Source of the DNA: Helichrysum umbraculigerum
Lineage: Eukaryota > Streptophyta > Magnoliopsida > Asterales > Asteraceae
NCBI GenBank assembly: GCA_949592205.1
Contig: CATIUR010000004.1
Coordinates: 89,640,337-89,704,336 of the forward strand
DNA: 64,000 nucleotides
Direction: 5' to 3'
Numbering within the stretch: position 1 is the stretch's first letter; each line of letters starts with the position of its first letter. The position numbers and the translations under genes were made by a program. Shown in pieces: positions 32,931 through 44,700 of the stretch. The notes under the pieces were generated by a model, which saw nothing but the letters and a program-made list of their open reading frames with translations, had not been told where the DNA came from and made no database searches.

Positions 32931-33621
32931 TGTTAGTCCCTGTTTAACTTAATAAACAATCGTATGTAATAAGCTTTGAATATATTATTGAGAAGTTGCG
33001 GAATCACACTCAATAATATAAAGAAGATCAACAACTATCAATTAATATAATGAACATAAGAATATACCGAAAGCTTCAATCTTATTAATGATATAAGACG
33101 AATACACTTGATGTATTAGGGTTACAGAAAACCTTGAAGTTGCGCAAAAAATACGTTAACCTATCTAGGTCTAAAGGATCTCTATTTATAACACATAGAG
33201 TCCTATACAATCTCCTACATATATGGAATATAATAACTTCCATAACCGACTCAAACTTATCACAAAATCATAAACAGTTGTAACTACCATTCTGAAGTAA
33301 ACAGTTGTAAGTGTTACACATTCAGTGGTAACTACTTCAATTGTAACGAAGACTAAGTACAAATATATAATCAGTGTTAACTGTTTCATATATAACTAAC
33401 AGTTACAAATACATAAGCAGTTTTAACTACTTACAGACACATAACTATCAGTTGTAATCTATCTTCAATCAGTTGTAACACTTGTCTTCTCTTCAGTTTT
33501 CTTCTATCAGTTGTAACTTCGTAAAGACAGTTTTATCCTTTAAAACAAACAGTTTTAATCACTTGTACTCTGTCTTCTCATGAAGACTTCAACTCAGACC
33601 TGAAACAGTTTTGACCCAACA
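32931..33621 (-). repeat. 5' LTR of SIRE-1
   Basis: 691 bp, TG...CA, with GCGAC outside. Thirteen CAGT(T/G)-type words such as CAGTTGTAACT and CAGTGTTAACTG lie in about 33275-33615, upstream of the TATA box in the sense direction. Confidence 0.95.
33183..33190 (-). promoter_or_regulatory. TATA box of the SIRE-1 5' LTR
   Basis: The minus strand reads TATAAATA in GTTATAAATAGAG, placed downstream of the CAGTTG-word array. Confidence 0.65.
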
Positions 33622-33664
33622 GCGACATTCGAATAATATAATTTTAAAGCATAGTAATAGTTCA

Positions 33665-34092
33665 CTAAGACGTACCAATGTTGGCGTAGGGATCTGGTTG
33701 TGCATCCCTTGCTCTAAGGATGTACGTACGTCCCGGAGTTGTTGGAATGTTGGCGATGCGGTTGTTGTCGTTTTGGTTATTGCGGTTGTTGTTTTGGTTG
33801 TTGTTACCGCGGTTGAGCTGTGGGCAACGATTTCGGTAATGCCCTGGTTCTCCACACTCGAAACAGCAAGTGTTTTGTCCTTCGGTGATGGCTTGAGGAG
33901 TTGGGTTTGTTCTACAGTTTTGGGTCAAGTGACCAGAACGTTTGCAGCTTTGACAGAAGGTACACTCACCTTCATGATGCTTCCCGCACTAGCTACACCT
34001 TGGTTTGTTACCTAAGTATGGTTTCGGTTCAGTTGTGGTGGTACCAGCATATGCCCTATAGTTTCCCGCTGGCTTTTTGTTTTGTTGACCCT
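33665..34092 (-). pseudogene. Gag zinc-knuckle end of G1
   Basis: Reading leftward there are three Cys/His clusters: a CGKHHEGEC-type site, CQSCKRSGHLTQNC and CFECGEPGHYRNRC. An Asn-rich linker and the start of a protease-like region (YILRARDAQPDP) follow. A TAG at 33989-33991 interrupts the first cluster, and a stop at 33665 ends the frame where protease should begin. Three knuckles are usual in Tekay-like gag. The upstream gag domain is cut away at 34093 by the inserted LTR. Confidence 0.75.
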
Positions 34093-34470
34093 TGATAACA
34101 CGCAAAAAGTCATGTTTTTACGTGCATTAATCTCACCTTTTTAGCCCAATATGTGACGAAACTAATCAAAATAGATACTTTATCATTAAAACTCGTCACA
34201 TGGGCCAAAATATAGACAATGTTTCAAAAGTCAACTAAAATGGTCGAAAAACACGATAAATCTAATGAATACGATCATAAGCATTCTCGTTCACTCGTTC
34301 TAGCACTTTTTGAGCTACACAAAGAATTATGACCTCTAACTTATGTCATTTTCTTCGTTAGGAAAATACGAATGCGTGGATATAAAGAACGCTCAAAACG
34401 GATAAACGACGAAGAAGTTATGTCCGAACGAAGAAACGAAGAACCGAAGAACCAGCATACGGCTGAACCA

Positions 34471-34645
34471 AGCCGTATACGGCTGGTCCAGACCGTATAC
34501 GGCTGGGCCTGGACCGTATACGGCCTGCATAGACTGTATACGGCCTGTGTCCAGCCGTATACGGCCTGGTTCAGCCGTATTCACCCTGTGCTCAGCCGTA
34601 TACGTTCCCGTTCAGCCGTATACGGTCCAGCTCAGCCGTATCGTG
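34471..34645. repeat. GCCGTATACGGC palindrome array, 20-bp period
   Basis: CCGTATAC cores start at 34473, 34493, 34513, 34533 (one change), 34555, 34574 (variant), 34595, 34615 and 34635 (variant). Most are full or near-full palindromes GCCGTATACGGC. Spacing is 19-22 bp throughout. Confidence 0.9.
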
Positions 34646-34742
34646 CGTTTGGGTGATAAAAATCTGATTTTTATTCGCCTTTGTGATACGGTTGTGCGTT
34701 TGAAGGTTTGGATACAGTCTACGGATACGGATGTGCGATGCC

Positions 34743-34750
34743 TATAAATA
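34743..34750 (+). promoter_or_regulatory. TATA box of the G2 LTR
   Basis: TATAAATA lies about 100 bp after the palindrome array, which fits U3 architecture. Confidence 0.65.
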
Positions 34751-34880
34751 CAATCACCTCCTCACCATTTTGAAACATGTTTTCTTAGAATTTCTCTCTT
34801 TCTCTCACTACTCTCTCTCTAAAATTAGTTAGTTAGTTAATTAGGTTAGTTAAGCTAGTAGATTAGTAGCTTACTTGTAA

Positions 34881-34893
34881 CGGAGGTGCTCCG
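34881..34893 (+). promoter_or_regulatory. Conserved leader stem-loop in the G2 LTR
   Basis: CGGAG, loop GTG, CTCCG lies about 130 bp after the TATA box. The same 13 bases and flanks (TAACGGAGGTGCTCCGAGAC) recur at 58874-58886 in the divergent G3 LTR. Confidence 0.6.
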
Positions 34894-36294
34894 AGACTGC
34901 GGTGTCGCACGATTTGTAATAACGCTTTGTCAGGTTCTGTTATAATCTCTATCTTGTTATTTTAAATAATGTCGTGCTGTTGCTATACTTGTTTAGAATT
35001 ACTTGCTAGGATTATTGCCATGCTTAGCTAGACAAATCTGTGTTTGCTATGATAGTTACCATGCTAGGGTAGTTATACTTAAATCATGCTGTTACTCTGT
35101 CCGTATGCTGTTGTAATATATTTGAATCTATGAATTGAATCTCAAATGTTTATCTATCTAACTTATGCTGTGGTTAGTAACATCCTTCTAGGCTTGGCCA
35201 ATTGCTAGTTGTATGCCGCTAATTATTCTGTGTCCGATGATCGTTGAACTCGACATGGCTGGTGTTCTCCTGGTTAAAATATTACCGGAGGGAGACACGG
35301 AGCATAGGATTAGAGATAGATTAGATTCAGGTCATTCAACAAGTGTCTTAGAGAGAACTTTCGGGACACTTGTGACTTAACCATGTACCCCGTCACTCTG
35401 CATAATTGATCCCTGCTATGCTGCCTTTCTGCATGTTCTTGTTTGATTGTTGCTTAGGGTTTTCATGCTAGTATCTGTTATGCTGATTAGTTACATGATT
35501 AGGTTTTCGAATATATCAATTGCATACACCAGTTTAACATGCATAGAATAGTTAAAATGATTTATGTGAAATAATGATGAACAATTTAATCAGCCGTTAG
35601 ACCAGACCATCCCAACTTGTTTCGGTAGGAAACCCCTGTTCATGTTTTTGTTTATTCAACAATTCATGCCATGATTCGGATATCTCAAATGTCCGAGATT
35701 GGGGAACAAGACTCGAGGATGGTTGTTGGTTAAATTGGTTGCTACATTTGGGACAACTTCCGGTGTAGTTTACATTCCATAACTGTTATCCACGTGACAT
35801 GTTATTTATCTGATTGCGGACAACTCTACGTTAGATAGATAATAGGCTAGGAGTTATGGCTCATTAGGAAATATAGCTATCATCTTAACTAAGGCTTTAT
35901 CCCATTAACTACCTCTAAATAGCATGAGTAATTATCATAGTAAACACTCGCTTCACCTATAAGTTCTCGTTGCCACCTCACCTCACCTCACCTCCACTTT
36001 ACTTTATTTTAATTTTAGATAATTAGTAGTTAGTTAAAACCAAAACCAACCAAAATCTCTTTTAAACCCTAGCTAAATCCCCATAGATAACTAAAGTCCT
36101 AGATCCCATGCCCGTTGTAGTTTGAAGAACGACCCTAGGTCATACCTATCGCTGTACTCACCCATAGCTTTAGTATACTTAGGCCCAGCAAAAAAAAAAG
36201 AAATTTTAAAACCCACTGATCCAGCCAAGCGGGAGGCCCGCAACGACAGGAAGCAATTCCTAAAAGACTGACCGTTCGGCTGGCATCAAGCTTT

Positions 36295-36312
36295 TGGCGC
36301 CGCTGCCGGGGA
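36295..36312 (+). promoter_or_regulatory. Primer-binding site of G2
   Basis: TGGCGCCGCTGCCGGGGA is one base off the complement of the plant aspartate (GTC) tRNA 3' end, the primer of Athila-type elements. Confidence 0.85.
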
Positions 36313-36450
36313 CTACAACTACCGATTTAGGAATTTAGTTGTCTAAAGTTTTTAGTGATCCTTTCGGAAGATCAATATCATCCGAAAGTTCCTTTTCTGT
36401 TCTTTCCTTTCCAAAACTCTCTTTTCTACCAAACCCAAACTTCATCAGCT

Positions 36451-37584
36451 ATGACGAATCGTATTACTCTCGCCTCAACCTGCACACCACTACTGGAAGG
36501 AAGAGGAGGACCTATCGTGCTGCCCGACGAAAACTTTGAAATTAAGCCTAGCGTTATAAAGTTACTCAAAACCTTCTGCCAATTTCACGGTTTTTCGCTC
36601 GATGATCCAAATTCACATTTGGATAGATTCATTAATCTTTCTGATTCCTGTGAGCAATCAGGGATTTCAAGAGAAGTCTCCCGACTATATCTTTTTCCCT
36701 ATTCTTTATATTCGCGTGCTCGAACCTGGTTTGATGAACTCGAACCCAATTCGATTCATACTTGGGAAGAGTTGGCCACTATGTTTATGGCTAAGTTTTT
36801 CCCTCCTTCCAAGCAAACCAAGCTCAAGGATGACATAGTCAGTTTCCGACAAGGAACCAATAAATCGTTGTATCTAGCATGGGAACGATTTAAGAAGATG
36901 CTTAATAGATGTCCGAATCATCAAATGGGTAAGACGAACCTAATCTGCATATTCTACAATGGTCTGACTCCTCAGCACAAGTCAACCCTCGATGCTGCTT
37001 CTCAAGGAAATTTCATGTCACACACTTCTGAAGAGGCCTGGGAGCTAGTTGAGACGATAGCAATGCATCAACATGACTGGGAGTTTGGCGAACCGGCTAA
37101 GGAAGTAACTAGTACTTCGAGCCTATTCTTGGAAGCTCTGCAAGCTCAAGTGGACAATCTCTCCAGAGTCTTTAAGGATCTTCAATCTTCTACACCTCAG
37201 CCTCGTAAAGGTACGGAAGAAATTATTGTCACTACTGTTAAAAACCCTGAATCGAACTTTCATTCTAAACTTTTCATTCAGCGGCCAACCAATAAACCAC
37301 CTACTCAGTTTCTGCAAGCTTTATCCTCTAATATGTCAGATTCCCCCATAAATTCTCAACAACACTATAATGAAACTTTGACTAATTTCATAGTTGATCA
37401 AATAAACATAAATAAACAAGTAATAGATTTTCAAGACAAAATTGATGCTTTACTTAGAATATCAGAAGATTTGATCAAAAACCTGGAAGTTAGTCTTAAA
37501 CAACTATTTTTAAAAGTTGAGAACCAAGGAGGAATCATGGTCATCACTAGAGGAGGTAAAGAGACCAGAAATGAGAAGTCCTAA
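36451..37584 (+). CDS. Gag of G2 (Athila type)
   Basis: The ATG at 36451 (MTNRITLAST) is preferred over the in-frame reading from 36355, because the G3 copy starts at the matching ATG. The protein has 377 residues. A retrotransposon gag domain spans about residues 35-190 (WFDELEPNSIHTWEELA, FPPSKQTKLKDDI, LAWERFKKMLNRCPNH). The last 80 residues form a probable coiled coil shared with G3 (QDKIDALLRISEDLIKN). No Cys/His zinc knuckle is present. A TAA ends it at 37582-37584, directly before protease in the same frame. Confidence 0.85.
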   Translation: MTNRITLASTCTPLLEGRGGPIVLPDENFEIKPSVIKLLKTFCQFHGFSLDDPNSHLDRFINLSDSCEQSGISREVSRLYLFPYSLYSRARTWFDELEPNSIHTWEELATMFMAKFFPPSKQTKLKDDIVSFRQGTNKSLYLAWERFKKMLNRCPNHQMGKTNLICIFYNGLTPQHKSTLDAASQGNFMSHTSEEAWELVETIAMHQHDWEFGEPAKEVTSTSSLFLEALQAQVDNLSRVFKDLQSSTPQPRKGTEEIIVTTVKNPESNFHSKLFIQRPTNKPPTQFLQALSSNMSDSPINSQQHYNETLTNFIVDQININKQVIDFQDKIDALLRISEDLIKNLEVSLKQLFLKVENQGGIMVITRGGKETRNEKS

Positions 37585-39162
37585 GATAATTCTTCAAATC
37601 AACTTCCTATCTCTGAACCGACCACTGATCCAGTGCCTAGTGACACCCCTGTCACTGCACCAGATCCAGTATCACCTAAAGCCCCAGAAATCATTCCACG
37701 AACTAGGATACCCTTCCCTGGTAGGCTTAAGAAAGAGAAACAGGAAGCACAATTTGGGAAATATCTAGAAATGTTTAAAAGCCTGCACTTAAACGTTAGA
37801 CTATTAGACACTTTAGTAGAGATTCCTAGTTGTGCTAAGTTTTTCAAAGAACTCATCTCAAATAAGGAAAAATTAAGACAAATAGTTAGTTTACCCTTAG
37901 ATGCTGAATGCTCAGCAATCATGTTACATGGCCTTCCACCCAAACTAGGAGATACTGGCCGTTTCACTATTCCCTGTTTTCTTCAAAACATACAAGTTAG
38001 TAACGCCTTAGCTGACCTAGGAGCTAGTGTCAATCTTATGCCTTACTCTCTCTATAAGAAACTAGGATTAGGTGAACTGCTACCCACTCAAATGACCATC
38101 CAATTAGCTGATAGATCAGTTAAACTCCCCCGAGGAATTGCTGAAGATATAATGGTCCGAGTCGGTAAATTTATCTTCCTAGTTGACTTTGTCATTATGG
38201 ATATTGAGGAAGATGCCCACGTTCCCCTCATCCTTGGTAGACCTTTCCTAAACACTGCCAAGGCTGTGATAGATGTAAACGAAAAATCTTTAAAACTGAG
38301 GGTCGGAGCGGAGGAAGTCACCTTTAATATCGATAAGTTAATGAAGCACCTTATAAGAGAAGATCTTGGTCTTGTGGATGCCATACAGGAAATATATGAT
38401 GAGCATTTGGAGGAGATTCTAGCAGTCAGCAGTAACGAACCTTTCTCCAACACTGTCATCACCAAAAGAAGACTTTGCCCGGACGACATAGGACTCTGCT
38501 CGGCTATCTCTGACCAACCAGCACCTTCCGGAGAGCTGCTATTTCCCTTACCTGAAATGAAGAATCCTTTAGACCGCCTAACTACTCTCCCACGAACAAC
38601 TCCGTTGTTGCTGTTCCTTTAGGCGAAGGCATCCCTATCTCATTTTTAAGAAGAAATCAGTTTTTTCCAATACCCGAATCATCTCCGTCTGTAGCTAAGA
38701 TTCTCAAATCTTTCGAGATGGATTCCGGAACTTTGCCACAACTATCTGAAGGTTGTGAGAAATCAAATCCAGAAATCACCATAAGTACTTCTTCTAAAGC
38801 TCAATTTCAGAAGTTCGCACTCACCGACAACAATGATGTCATCATCACTAAGGATAATGCAACCTCTTCATCCTCTACCTGCAAATACGAGTTAAAGAAG
38901 AACGCGCTTTCCAATGAGACAGAACTAGTAGAAATAGCATCAGCCACTACAGCCGACTCATCTCCAGAAGAATCAGAGTTCCAAAAGGAGTATGACGAAT
39001 TACAAAGAGACGAGATCGCTCGAATGAAACCCTCTATCGAAGAACCGCCAGAATTGGAGTTGAAGGAATTACCCCCTCACTTGGAATATGCTTTTCTCGA
39101 AGGAACCTCACATCTACCCGTCATAATTGCCAAAGGTCTTTCACCCAAAGAGAAAGCAAGAC
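37585..39162 (+). pseudogene. Protease and RT start of G2
   Basis: The frame reopens directly after the gag TAA with DNSS and runs, without an ATG, through an aspartic protease. The active-site region is ALADLGASVNLMPYSLY and the later motif VPLILGRPF. Near 38575-38590 one base is missing relative to G3, so the frame ends at 38622; the shifted frame stays open from there to 39162. It contains the linker and the RT entry segment (LEYAFLEGTSHLPVIIAKGL). The G4 LTR cuts it at 39163, before any RT catalytic motif. Confidence 0.85.
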
Positions 39163-40926
39163 TGATGCGCCCTCAGCCGTCGGTGTCGTCGGTGCTGTTG
39201 TAACGACTGAGGGTGCGATCAGGGTGTTTTAAAATTTTGTTTTTGCTCCGGCCTAAACCTCCGAACTACCTACATGTACTAGGTACAAGTACCCGATACT
39301 AGTACGTGGTAAGGATGATCAGGGTCGTCTCTCCAGATGGTCGAATTTGAAGCAGAGCTCGTTTGGATAATTCAGTCTTCAAGATGGTCTTCAGATAGTT
39401 TGTTTTGTTTGGTTTTTATCTAATTTAAACTACGAATGCAATAAAACTAAAATGAGCTAGCTAGCATATAAGGAACAACTAAGGATAAGGAAGGCGTGGT
39501 TCACCATGACTTGGGATAGTTTAATATCGAAATTATGTTTATGATGGGGATATTTTCAGATTAATAGATTGACAGGCTTTGGTGTAAACACTAGAACCCT
39601 ACCAATTAAATTCCCATTGGCATGTCACTAGGAACTAGGTTATCGTGATTCTGATCGGAGCAATACGCTAAACTCCCAATACTTACCTAGTTGAAAGGTA
39701 AGCAACCTATTTTGGTGATTAACCGAGGTACATGAATAAAGCAGCGTATCGTCTCATAGGTCCGACCGTTCTTAACACCTAAGCTTATCTCTCGTTCTTC
39801 TAATAGTGTATCTAATTATTAACTTGTTATGTTTAAAGAATCAAATATGTAAAATCTAGGGGGTTGATAAATCTAAATCACTTGGACTTTCCTCACTAGA
39901 CCTTGTTAATACTTTACTTAAGCTCCAATTACGTTGATTTATGACCTAGACCTCTCCTTTTCAAACAGTTATACATCTCCAGATTATTCACAGTTTGTTT
40001 AAAACATGTTTCATATGAGGACCATGCCTTTCAGAAATAGACAGTGTACTTTACAGGGTAGTTCCACGGGTTCTTACGTCTAACATGCGGTCGAGAGTAA
40101 TTGACAGTGAGGGTGACACTCTAAACTAACTAAATGTAAAGCAGTGCAGAAATGTAAATCTAATATATACAACGAGTGGTTTCACTGTGTCTTACTTATT
40201 GCATGTCATAGGCACAAATAACTACTTACCACAATTAAGGTTCCGGACTCCCTAATATCTAGGTTGCAGTCACGTGGATAACTGGAAAGGGTACTCCATA
40301 AATTAGGTCTGGTGTCATACATTTAAACAATAACAAAGTATAATAATTCCCATTCATATAGGTTTCTTTTTATGAATTTAGACTATGTTGGAATGAGTTG
40401 TTTTTACGATCCTATCAACTAACTAACGTAGAGTTGTCCGTAATCAGATAGAAGATATGTCACATGGATAGTAAACACAAACAATTACAATACACCGGAA
40501 GTTCTCCCAAATGTACTGAACATATCGGCTAACAACTACCCTCGAATCCTATTCCCCAATCTCGGTCGTCAGAGATGTCCGTATCATGGCATGGTCTATT
40601 GAATAAATAGTCACATAAACAGGTTTTACCCTACCGGAATAAGTTGGGGTAGTCTGGTCATAAGCGGTTGGCCAAACATGCCATCATTCTTTCATAATGT
40701 TATAATTAAACTATAAATAGAAATTCATTTAGCACATTTGAAGTATTTGACCGTAATATAACTACCTTCGGTCGTTCTCAGACTTCCGTACGTTTGTACT
40801 CCGCCTAAAGCGTTTCCAGCACTATATCCGAAAACAGTCGAATAGGGGCCGTCATATTACTTCACAACATTTATTATCATCCCATTATAACAATCTAAAT
40901 CATGGCAAACATATAAAAAACTACTC

Positions 40927-41611
40927 TGTTAGTCCCTGTTTAACTTAATAAACAATCGTATATAATAAGCCTTGAATGTATTATTGAGAAGTTGTGGAAT
41001 CACACTCAATAATATTAAGAAGATCTATGAATATAAATTAATACTCAGAACACAATAATATACCGAAAGCTTCAATCTTATTAATGATATAAGACGAATA
41101 CACTTGATGTATTAGGGTTACAGAAAACCTTGAAGCTGCGCAAAAACATTAACCTATCTAGGTCTAAAGGATCTCTATTTATATCACATAGAGTCCTATA
41201 CAATCTCCTACAAATATGGAATAAAATAACTTCCATAACCGACTCATACTTATTACAAAATCATAAACAATTGTAACTACCATTCTGAAGTAAACAGTTG
41301 TGACTATTACACATTCAGTGGTAACTGCTTCAATTGTAATATAAGACTAAGTACAAATATATAATCAGTGTTAACTGCTACATATATAACTAACAGTTAC
41401 AGATACATAAGCAGTTTTAACTACTTACAGACACATAACTATCAGTTGAAATCTATCTTCAATCAGTTGTAACACTTGTCTTCTCTTCAGTTTTCTTCTA
41501 TCAGTTGTAACTTCGTAAAGACAGTTGTAACCTTCATCACAAACAGTTTTAATCACTTGTACTCTGTCTTCTCTTCAACAACTTCAACTCAGAAACAGTT
41601 TTGACTCAACA
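40927..41611 (-). repeat. 3' LTR of SIRE-2
   Basis: 685 bp, TGTTAGTCCC to TTGACTCAACA on the plus strand; partner 52044-52728. Confidence 0.95.
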
Positions 41612-41626
41612 ATCTCCCCCTAAACT
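41612..41626 (-). promoter_or_regulatory. Polypurine tract of SIRE-2
   Basis: The minus strand reads AAGTTTAGGGGGAGAT before the LTR, as in SIRE-1. Confidence 0.85.
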
Positions 41627-41724
41627 TAATCTGTCCTCCACAGTATTAAGTTTCTACAGATCCTCCATTATGAGTTTTACAAAATTCTTTCAAAACTGTC
41701 AGTCTTTTCTTCTCTTCCTCCTAT

Positions 41725-44700
41725 CTATTCCTCCTTCTTATGAATCTGATTCAGCACCATATATACCAATTCCAAAGTTACATCATCTAAAACTGCAGCT
41801 TGTAACCTTGCATTTCTCATGCCCATCAATAATCTCAGATTTATATCATAAAATCTATCTGTCAACAACCACATAAATACTGCATCATCCATAACAATCT
41901 GATGTACTCCTGGTTTGGCATGATAAATCCAATTTTTTACCTTGCTGAAAGTAGTAAACTGAAATGGAAACTCTTCTGGTTCAAACATAGCCTTAATCCA
42001 ATGCCATGTAACCTTCTCAACCAGATTATCAAACTTCTTCAAATCTAAATCCTTCTCCATCCCAATCTCATACATTCTTACCAACTCAGTTCTACTAATC
42101 CTCTTTATCAAATCCCTAAAAGATCTCCACCAAGATACATTTCCATCTGCTCTTTCAATTTTAATCTTGTGAATCTTAACAGGATTGACAAACTGCTCAA
42201 TTGACCAATCAATTATACCAGGCAATTCAACATTAATTACCTCAGATTCCACTGGTTGTAACAGAATAAATTCCTTCAATTCGTCAACATTCCTTTCTCT
42301 ATCAGGAATTTCATCCAATTCTCTCTTCTTTCTTTCAATTTCCTCTTTCTTCCTTTTCTCAGCTTCTTCCTTTTCTCTTTTTTCCTTTTCTTCCTTTTCT
42401 TTCAATTTCTTTTCTTTTTCAGCTTTTTTCTTCTCCTTTTCAGCTTCTTTCTTTTCTTTTTCTTTCCTCTCAATCACATCAGGATTCATATCATCTTTAT
42501 CCCACAAATTCTGCAATCTTTCCAAGCTCATCTGCTTCAAAGCATTCATAGGAATATATCCACCTTTTAACTTAGCAATCAAACCCTTGTTCATCTGAGC
42601 TTTAGTAGGTGGTTTAGCTGCCCTTTTCTTTCTTGCCTCTTCTGCTTTCTTTTTCTTAATTTGATCAACAAGATACTCAATATCATCCTGCTTTTGCTCT
42701 CTCAACAAATATTCATCCCATTCTGCCACTTGTTCCTTTGTCATTTTCACAAATTTTCCTTCCTCAATCTCAACATCAATCAAGTCCTCTGCATTGAGCT
42801 CAGCCTGTAGTCTTTGTGCATATTCAGTATCATGAGCAGTTACCTCAGCTGGCACAGGCTTTTGCTTTTTCTTCTTTGGTTCTTCTTCCAGCTTTCCCTT
42901 ACCTTTATCCTTAGGATCAATCTTTGGCAAATCTTTCTTCTGTTGAACAGGAGCTGCAGCAGGTTCTCTGATCTGAAATCCAGGCAAAGATGGTTGTGTA
43001 GATTGTTTCTTTGGAGTTTCAACCTTCTTTCCTGTTCCTGTTACCTTAGCAGTTTTAACTGGAATGCTCTTTTTTCTAGTCTTTTCAACTTGTTGCTGAG
43101 CATCAGTCTTTTCTTGTTCCACTGCTACCTCAGGTTTATTGACTTCCTCACCATCATCACCATTAATCTTTAGCTCCTCAGTCTTAGCTCCCAAATCAAC
43201 CTCTTCAGTCTGAACCACTGAACCAATAACCTCAGTATGTTCAGATACATTATCTGCCACTGGTTCTTTCATCTCTGTTTCCACTGTTTCATATACTGAC
43301 TCATTCATTTCTGGCTCTGTTGGTGGTGTTGGAGGTGTATGCACAAACTCATCATCCTCAGATCTTTCCATCTCTATTTCTTCATCAACCTTTTCATCAT
43401 CATCCACCACCTTGTCATTCTTATTCATCTTATCACCCAAGTTTGTCCAGACCTTCTCCCCCTTTTTGAAAGCATTTTGTGGAAACTGATAAGCATCCTC
43501 AGGTTCAGAAGTATCATGAACTACATACTTTCTCCCTTTCTTCAGACACTTAATAACAATCCATTCTAACTGCTGCACTCTCCTTTGCAACTGAGCTACA
43601 ATCTCATCCTTAGCTTTATTCTTTCTCCTCTCCTCTACAAACTTTGACCAAACATAATCAATCATTTTCGTCAATTCTAAGTTAGATCTAGCCTCAACAC
43701 CTTCAGGATGTGAATCCTTTGGTGAATCATTGACATTATCAAACTCTGACTCATGCCTAGCATGATCATCAAAGTCCCCTTGGTTCTTGGTACTAGGACC
43801 ACTAGGATCATCTACAGGTGTAGAATCATGTCCTTGTGTTGCCTCTGATTGGGTCTTATTGATGTTACTTCTGTCCTGCTCTGCCAGTGGGCTAGAAGCA
43901 GTAGAAGCAGCCCTCTCAGAATGATCAACCTCCTCCTCATTGATCATCTGCTGTGATGAATCATTTGACTCAGACACCTGAGCATCAGCAGCCTCAGATG
44001 CCTGTTTTCTAGCCTTTTTGGCTCTAGTAGATTTAGCTGTTGTTGTCCCTTGTTTTCTTTTATTACCCCCAGCTACTGTGGGTTGAGAAGTGGTGGGTGG
44101 AACCATTCTCTCAGTAGCTGGTTCAGCTTCAGTTGGTGGTACTGATGCTGTGGTGGAAGGTGCAGGAAGCATAGTAAAAAATAATGCTGTAACCTTCCCA
44201 GAAAATTTAGTATCTCTCTTCATATTTACAAAAACTTTTGGTTTAAAAGAGATAATACCAATAACTTTATCAAGTGCAGTTAAATTAGGAATTTGTTCAT
44301 TTAAGAACAACTGCACAAATTGTGGATACATAAAAAATTTAATCTTTGGTTGCTCAATGTTTCTAAGCATACCAGAAAATATCAGATTTGAAAAATTAAA
44401 TCTTTGACCAGTTGCAAGACAAGCAATTGCATAAGCAATGTTGCTTCCAAACTGTTCAAAAGATGATCTTTTAGATGATAGACAGTGTAAAATTGTATGT
44501 ATCAAAAACCTCCACTGATGAGAAAATAAGGTTTTCTGAAAAGTAAAAACTTCAAAAGAACCCTCATAACCCATCAAGCGTAAAGTATCATACATAACAT
44601 AATCATTTAAAGAGGTTATACCTGCCTCATCATCTAGTTGTAATGAAGCTCTAACAATAGCTTCAGTAACTACAACTCGTGTATCCATGACTTTTGAAAC

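Larger units (their letters stand above)
21811..33621 (-). mobile_element. SIRE-like Copia retrotransposon SIRE-1
   Basis: The element is 11811 bp with two 691-bp LTRs and a perfect GCGAC duplication (21806-21810, 33622-33626). The minus-strand order is 5' LTR, primer site, gag, pol, a third ORF, polypurine tract, 3' LTR. A long gag with two zinc knuckles and an extra ORF after pol fit the SIRE/Maximus lineage of Copia. By eye the LTRs differ at about six bases, so the insertion is recent. Gag and pol are open; the third ORF has two stop codons. Confidence 0.95.
11811..34092 (-). mobile_element. Tekay-like Gypsy element G1, internally deleted and interrupted
   Basis: On the minus strand this part reads gag zinc-knuckle piece, untranslated stretch, polypurine tract, 3' LTR. 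The LTR is split by Copia copy B, the inside by SIRE-1, and the gag side by the Athila-like LTR starting at 34093. Removing SIRE-1 and one target copy joins gag almost directly to the 3' UTR, so protease, RT and integrase had been lost before SIRE-1 arrived. The 5' LTR would lie beyond the window. Confidence 0.75.
34093..36288 (+). repeat. 5' LTR of G2 (2196 bp)
   Basis: It starts TGATAACACGCAAAAAGTC and ends GGCTGGCATCA just before the primer site. It resembles the G3 LTR (58060-60608) along its length with many indels, and more distantly the G4 LTR in reverse. Confidence 0.85.
34093..39162 (+). mobile_element. Athila-like Gypsy element G2, left part
   Basis: A TGATAACACGC...CATCA LTR is followed by an aspartate-tRNA primer site, Athila-type gag, protease and the first part of RT. 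At 39163 the minus-strand LTR of G4 interrupts RT. The element sits in the gag of G1; the five bases left of it are ACCCT (34088-34092). Its right half is not found in the window with certainty. It may end at the LTR at 58060, but that LTR is clearly divergent from this one. Confidence 0.8.

Noticed and set aside
34372..34656. Open frames through the palindrome array (both strands)
   Set aside because: The palindromes lack stop codons in several frames, so periodic frames arise by chance; the array is LTR promoter sequence.
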